A stretch of DNA of 64,000 nucleotides from Halomicrococcus gelatinilyticus (GTDB taxonomy: Archaea; Halobacteriota; Halobacteria; Halobacteriales; Haladaptataceae): positions 1-64,000 of the forward strand of contig CP100468.1 in NCBI GenBank assembly GCA_024227995.1, in the 5' to 3' direction. The notes beneath the pieces are model-generated. The model searched no databases. It saw nothing but the letters and a program-made list of their open reading frames with translations, and had not been told where the DNA came from. Positions 62,885-64,000 of the stretch are shown in pieces. A program made the translations under genes and the position numbers. Numbering within the stretch: the stretch's first letter is position 1; each line of letters starts with the position of its first letter.

Positions 62885-63448
62885 ATGGCTCCGACAGTTG
62901 AACAGGGGACCGTCGACGGCGCAGTCGAACCGGACGGCGAGTCGACCGAACTGACCGACGACCGGGCGTACCACCTCCTGCAGAACGAGCGACGGCGGAA
63001 CGTCCTGCGGTACCTCGAAGACACGGACGGCCCCGTCGAGATGCGCGACGTCGCGGAGCAGGTCGCGGCCTGGGAACACGACACGACCGTCGCGGCGCTC
63101 GCGTCCGACGAGCGCCAGCGCGTCTACATCCCGCTGTACCAGTGTCACCTGCCGAAGCTCGACGAGGAGGACGTCATCGAGTACGACCGTCAGCGTGGGA
63201 TCGTCGAGCGCGGCGACCTGGCCGACGAGCTGGACGAGTACCTCGCACCGCCGGTCGAGACGGACGGCCGCGGTGCCAGCGCGCGTGGACGGTACTTCCT
63301 GGGGGCGTCGGGCGTCGGCGCGACGCTGCTGGTCGGCACCGCGGCGGGCGTCGCGCCGTTCGCGGCGCTCTCGACGACGGCGGCGAGCTTCGCCGTCGTC
63401 GCCATCTCCTGGACGCTGTCGCTCGGGACCCGGTTCGGGCTCTGGTAG
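62885..63448 (+). CDS. DUF7344 winged-helix protein with membrane tail
   Basis: This 187-residue paralogue of the proteins at 15856 and 31165 has the domain at about 25-120 (LTDDRAYHLLQNERRRNVLRYLEDTDGPVEMRDVAEQVAAWEHDTTVAALASDERQRVYIPLYQCHLPKLDEEDVIEYDRQRG) and two hydrophobic segments (about 140-185). It has no composite promoter element. It is probably a membrane-tethered DNA-binding protein. The start at 62885 follows the usual spacing from the domain. Confidence 0.9.
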   Translation: MAPTVEQGTVDGAVEPDGESTELTDDRAYHLLQNERRRNVLRYLEDTDGPVEMRDVAEQVAAWEHDTTVAALASDERQRVYIPLYQCHLPKLDEEDVIEYDRQRGIVERGDLADELDEYLAPPVETDGRGASARGRYFLGASGVGATLLVGTAAGVAPFAALSTTAASFAVVAISWTLSLGTRFGLW

Positions 63449-63987
63449 CGACGGACCGGGCGCGACGGCGGTCCCCCGCTCGCAGACCGACCGCGAGTCG
63501 TCCGTCTTCGCAGGGGATGGGCGTAGAACCGACGACGGGCCGGAGACGGACCCGCGGCGGACCGACGACGGACGCTAGCGGGTCGACGAATCCGGTGTGA
63601 CGGCACGCTGAAATCCACCTGTCGGGACGCGCGACGGTCTCCGCGCTCGACGAGCGAGGGGTCGAGCGGCGACAGTCGGCCAGTCGTCGTGTCTTCTTCG
63701 TCGGCCGGGTTGAAACAAACTGCAACGGTGTTCCTTGATACGACGGGAGTTTACAGCGAAGCTAATCCCCCACTTAATCGGTCTATAGTAATGGGGGTCC
63801 CGTGAAATGTCGGGGACAAGGGCCTGTGCCGACTCCACGAGGAGACGGCGCGGCAGGAGGAACACACCCATGAAGCACCCAGACATCACGGACGGACGTG
63901 TAGCTGCTCGGTTCGGGACGGGTCCCGCAGGGAGCCACCTCGGCGCACGACGCGGGCGGCCCGTAGCGCACCAGGAGGCGGCGTAGG
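63449..63987. other. 539-bp gene-free region ahead of an asnB-like gene
   Basis: Contains a direct repeat of CCGACGACGG near 63521 and 63563, and the variant promoter element at 63774-63793. A frame at 63807-63986 (59 residues) is basic and unlike haloarchaeal proteins, so I do not call it. Confidence 0.5.
63774..63793 (+). promoter_or_regulatory. Variant composite promoter element (asnB-like gene at right edge)
   Basis: TTAA-TCGGTCT-ATAGTAATG, about 200 nt before the start at 63988, the same distance as for the Asn-synthase-like gene at 50800. Confidence 0.4.
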
Positions 63988-64000
63988 ATGTGCGGAATCA
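63988..64000 (+). CDS. Asparagine synthetase-like gene, first four codons only
   Basis: The last 13 bases read ATG-TGC-GGA-ATC-A, MCGI, the invariant N-terminus of class II glutamine amidotransferases, where Cys is the nucleophile. Most likely an AsnB-family enzyme, in contrast to the Cys-lacking paralogue at 50800. The rest lies beyond the window. Confidence 0.55.

Noticed and set aside
63807-63986. 59-residue frame ahead of the asnB-like start
   Set aside because: Arg-rich and non-acidic, with no resemblance to any family; probably leader DNA.
1-64000. tRNA, rRNA or CRISPR array
   Set aside because: I looked for T-arm consensus, rRNA signatures and regularly spaced 25-40 bp repeats and found none.

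Overview
The window is a stretch of a haloarchaeal (class Halobacteria) genome. The evidence is high GC, strongly acidic proteins, an archaeal TFB, Tat-type signal peptides, many apparently leaderless promoters and several regulator families typical of halophilic archaea (HTH_10/bacterio-opsin-activator-like, PadR, DUF7344). I cannot assign a genus from sequence alone. I saw no rRNA, tRNA, CRISPR array or intact transposase gene.

Layout. 1-8.1 kb: a PQQ-type beta-propeller protein cut by the left edge, a large beta-helix protein and a giant six-PAS/two-GAF HTH_10 sensor-regulator. 8.3-19 kb: small regulators and small proteins, a VapBC-type pair, a ParA-like ATPase with a small partner gene surrounded by an unusual 9-bp periodic repeat, two PadR regulators, TFB, two DUF7344 proteins, and a convergent pair of DNA-binding proteins. 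19.2-20.6 kb: hisS. 20.6-34.8 kb: surface-glycan and surface genes (flippase with a long Thr-rich tail, Tat-exported beta-helix protein, glycosyltransferases), interrupted by a DUF4129/DUF58 membrane operon and a membrane-bound one-component regulator with predicted extracellular Ca-binding loops. 33.3-41.5 kb: a sugar nucleotidyltransferase, small proteins, an SDR, NAD+ synthetase and a predicted secreted metallopeptidase-like protein. 41.5-44.6 kb: an AT-richer segment that begins with a possible IS605-type end and carries two orphan membrane proteins and a glutamate dehydrogenase. 44.8-64 kb: a second surface-glycan region (deacetylase, beta-helix protein, FkbM methyltransferase, flippase, two asparagine-synthase-family genes, DUF1616 protein, pilin, epimerase, GT-C-like protein, DUF354, DPM1-like transferase, nucleotide-sugar dehydrogenase).

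How the parts fit. The nucleotidyltransferase, epimerase and UDP-sugar dehydrogenase would make activated sugars and uronic acids. The GT2, GT4, DUF354 and GT-C-like proteins would assemble glycans on a lipid carrier. The two flippases would move them outward. FkbM, deacetylase and asparagine-synthase-like proteins are plausible modifiers. Tat-exported beta-helix proteins, a pilin and Thr-rich tails are plausible surface clients.

Two patterns stand out. (1) A composite upstream element, TTAG (or CTAG/TTAA) then exactly 7 nt then ATAATAAA or a close variant, precedes most of the glycan and surface genes on both strands. It is usually 29-33 nt before the start codon and replaces the usual TTTAWA box, so it looks like a dedicated promoter class. 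(2) A degenerate 9-bp unit (GTTTTGNCG alternating with GTTCGNACG) is arrayed upstream of and across the start of the parA-like gene, occurs again inside the coding linker of its partner, and forms a further array 8 kb away. It is a candidate partition or operator site.
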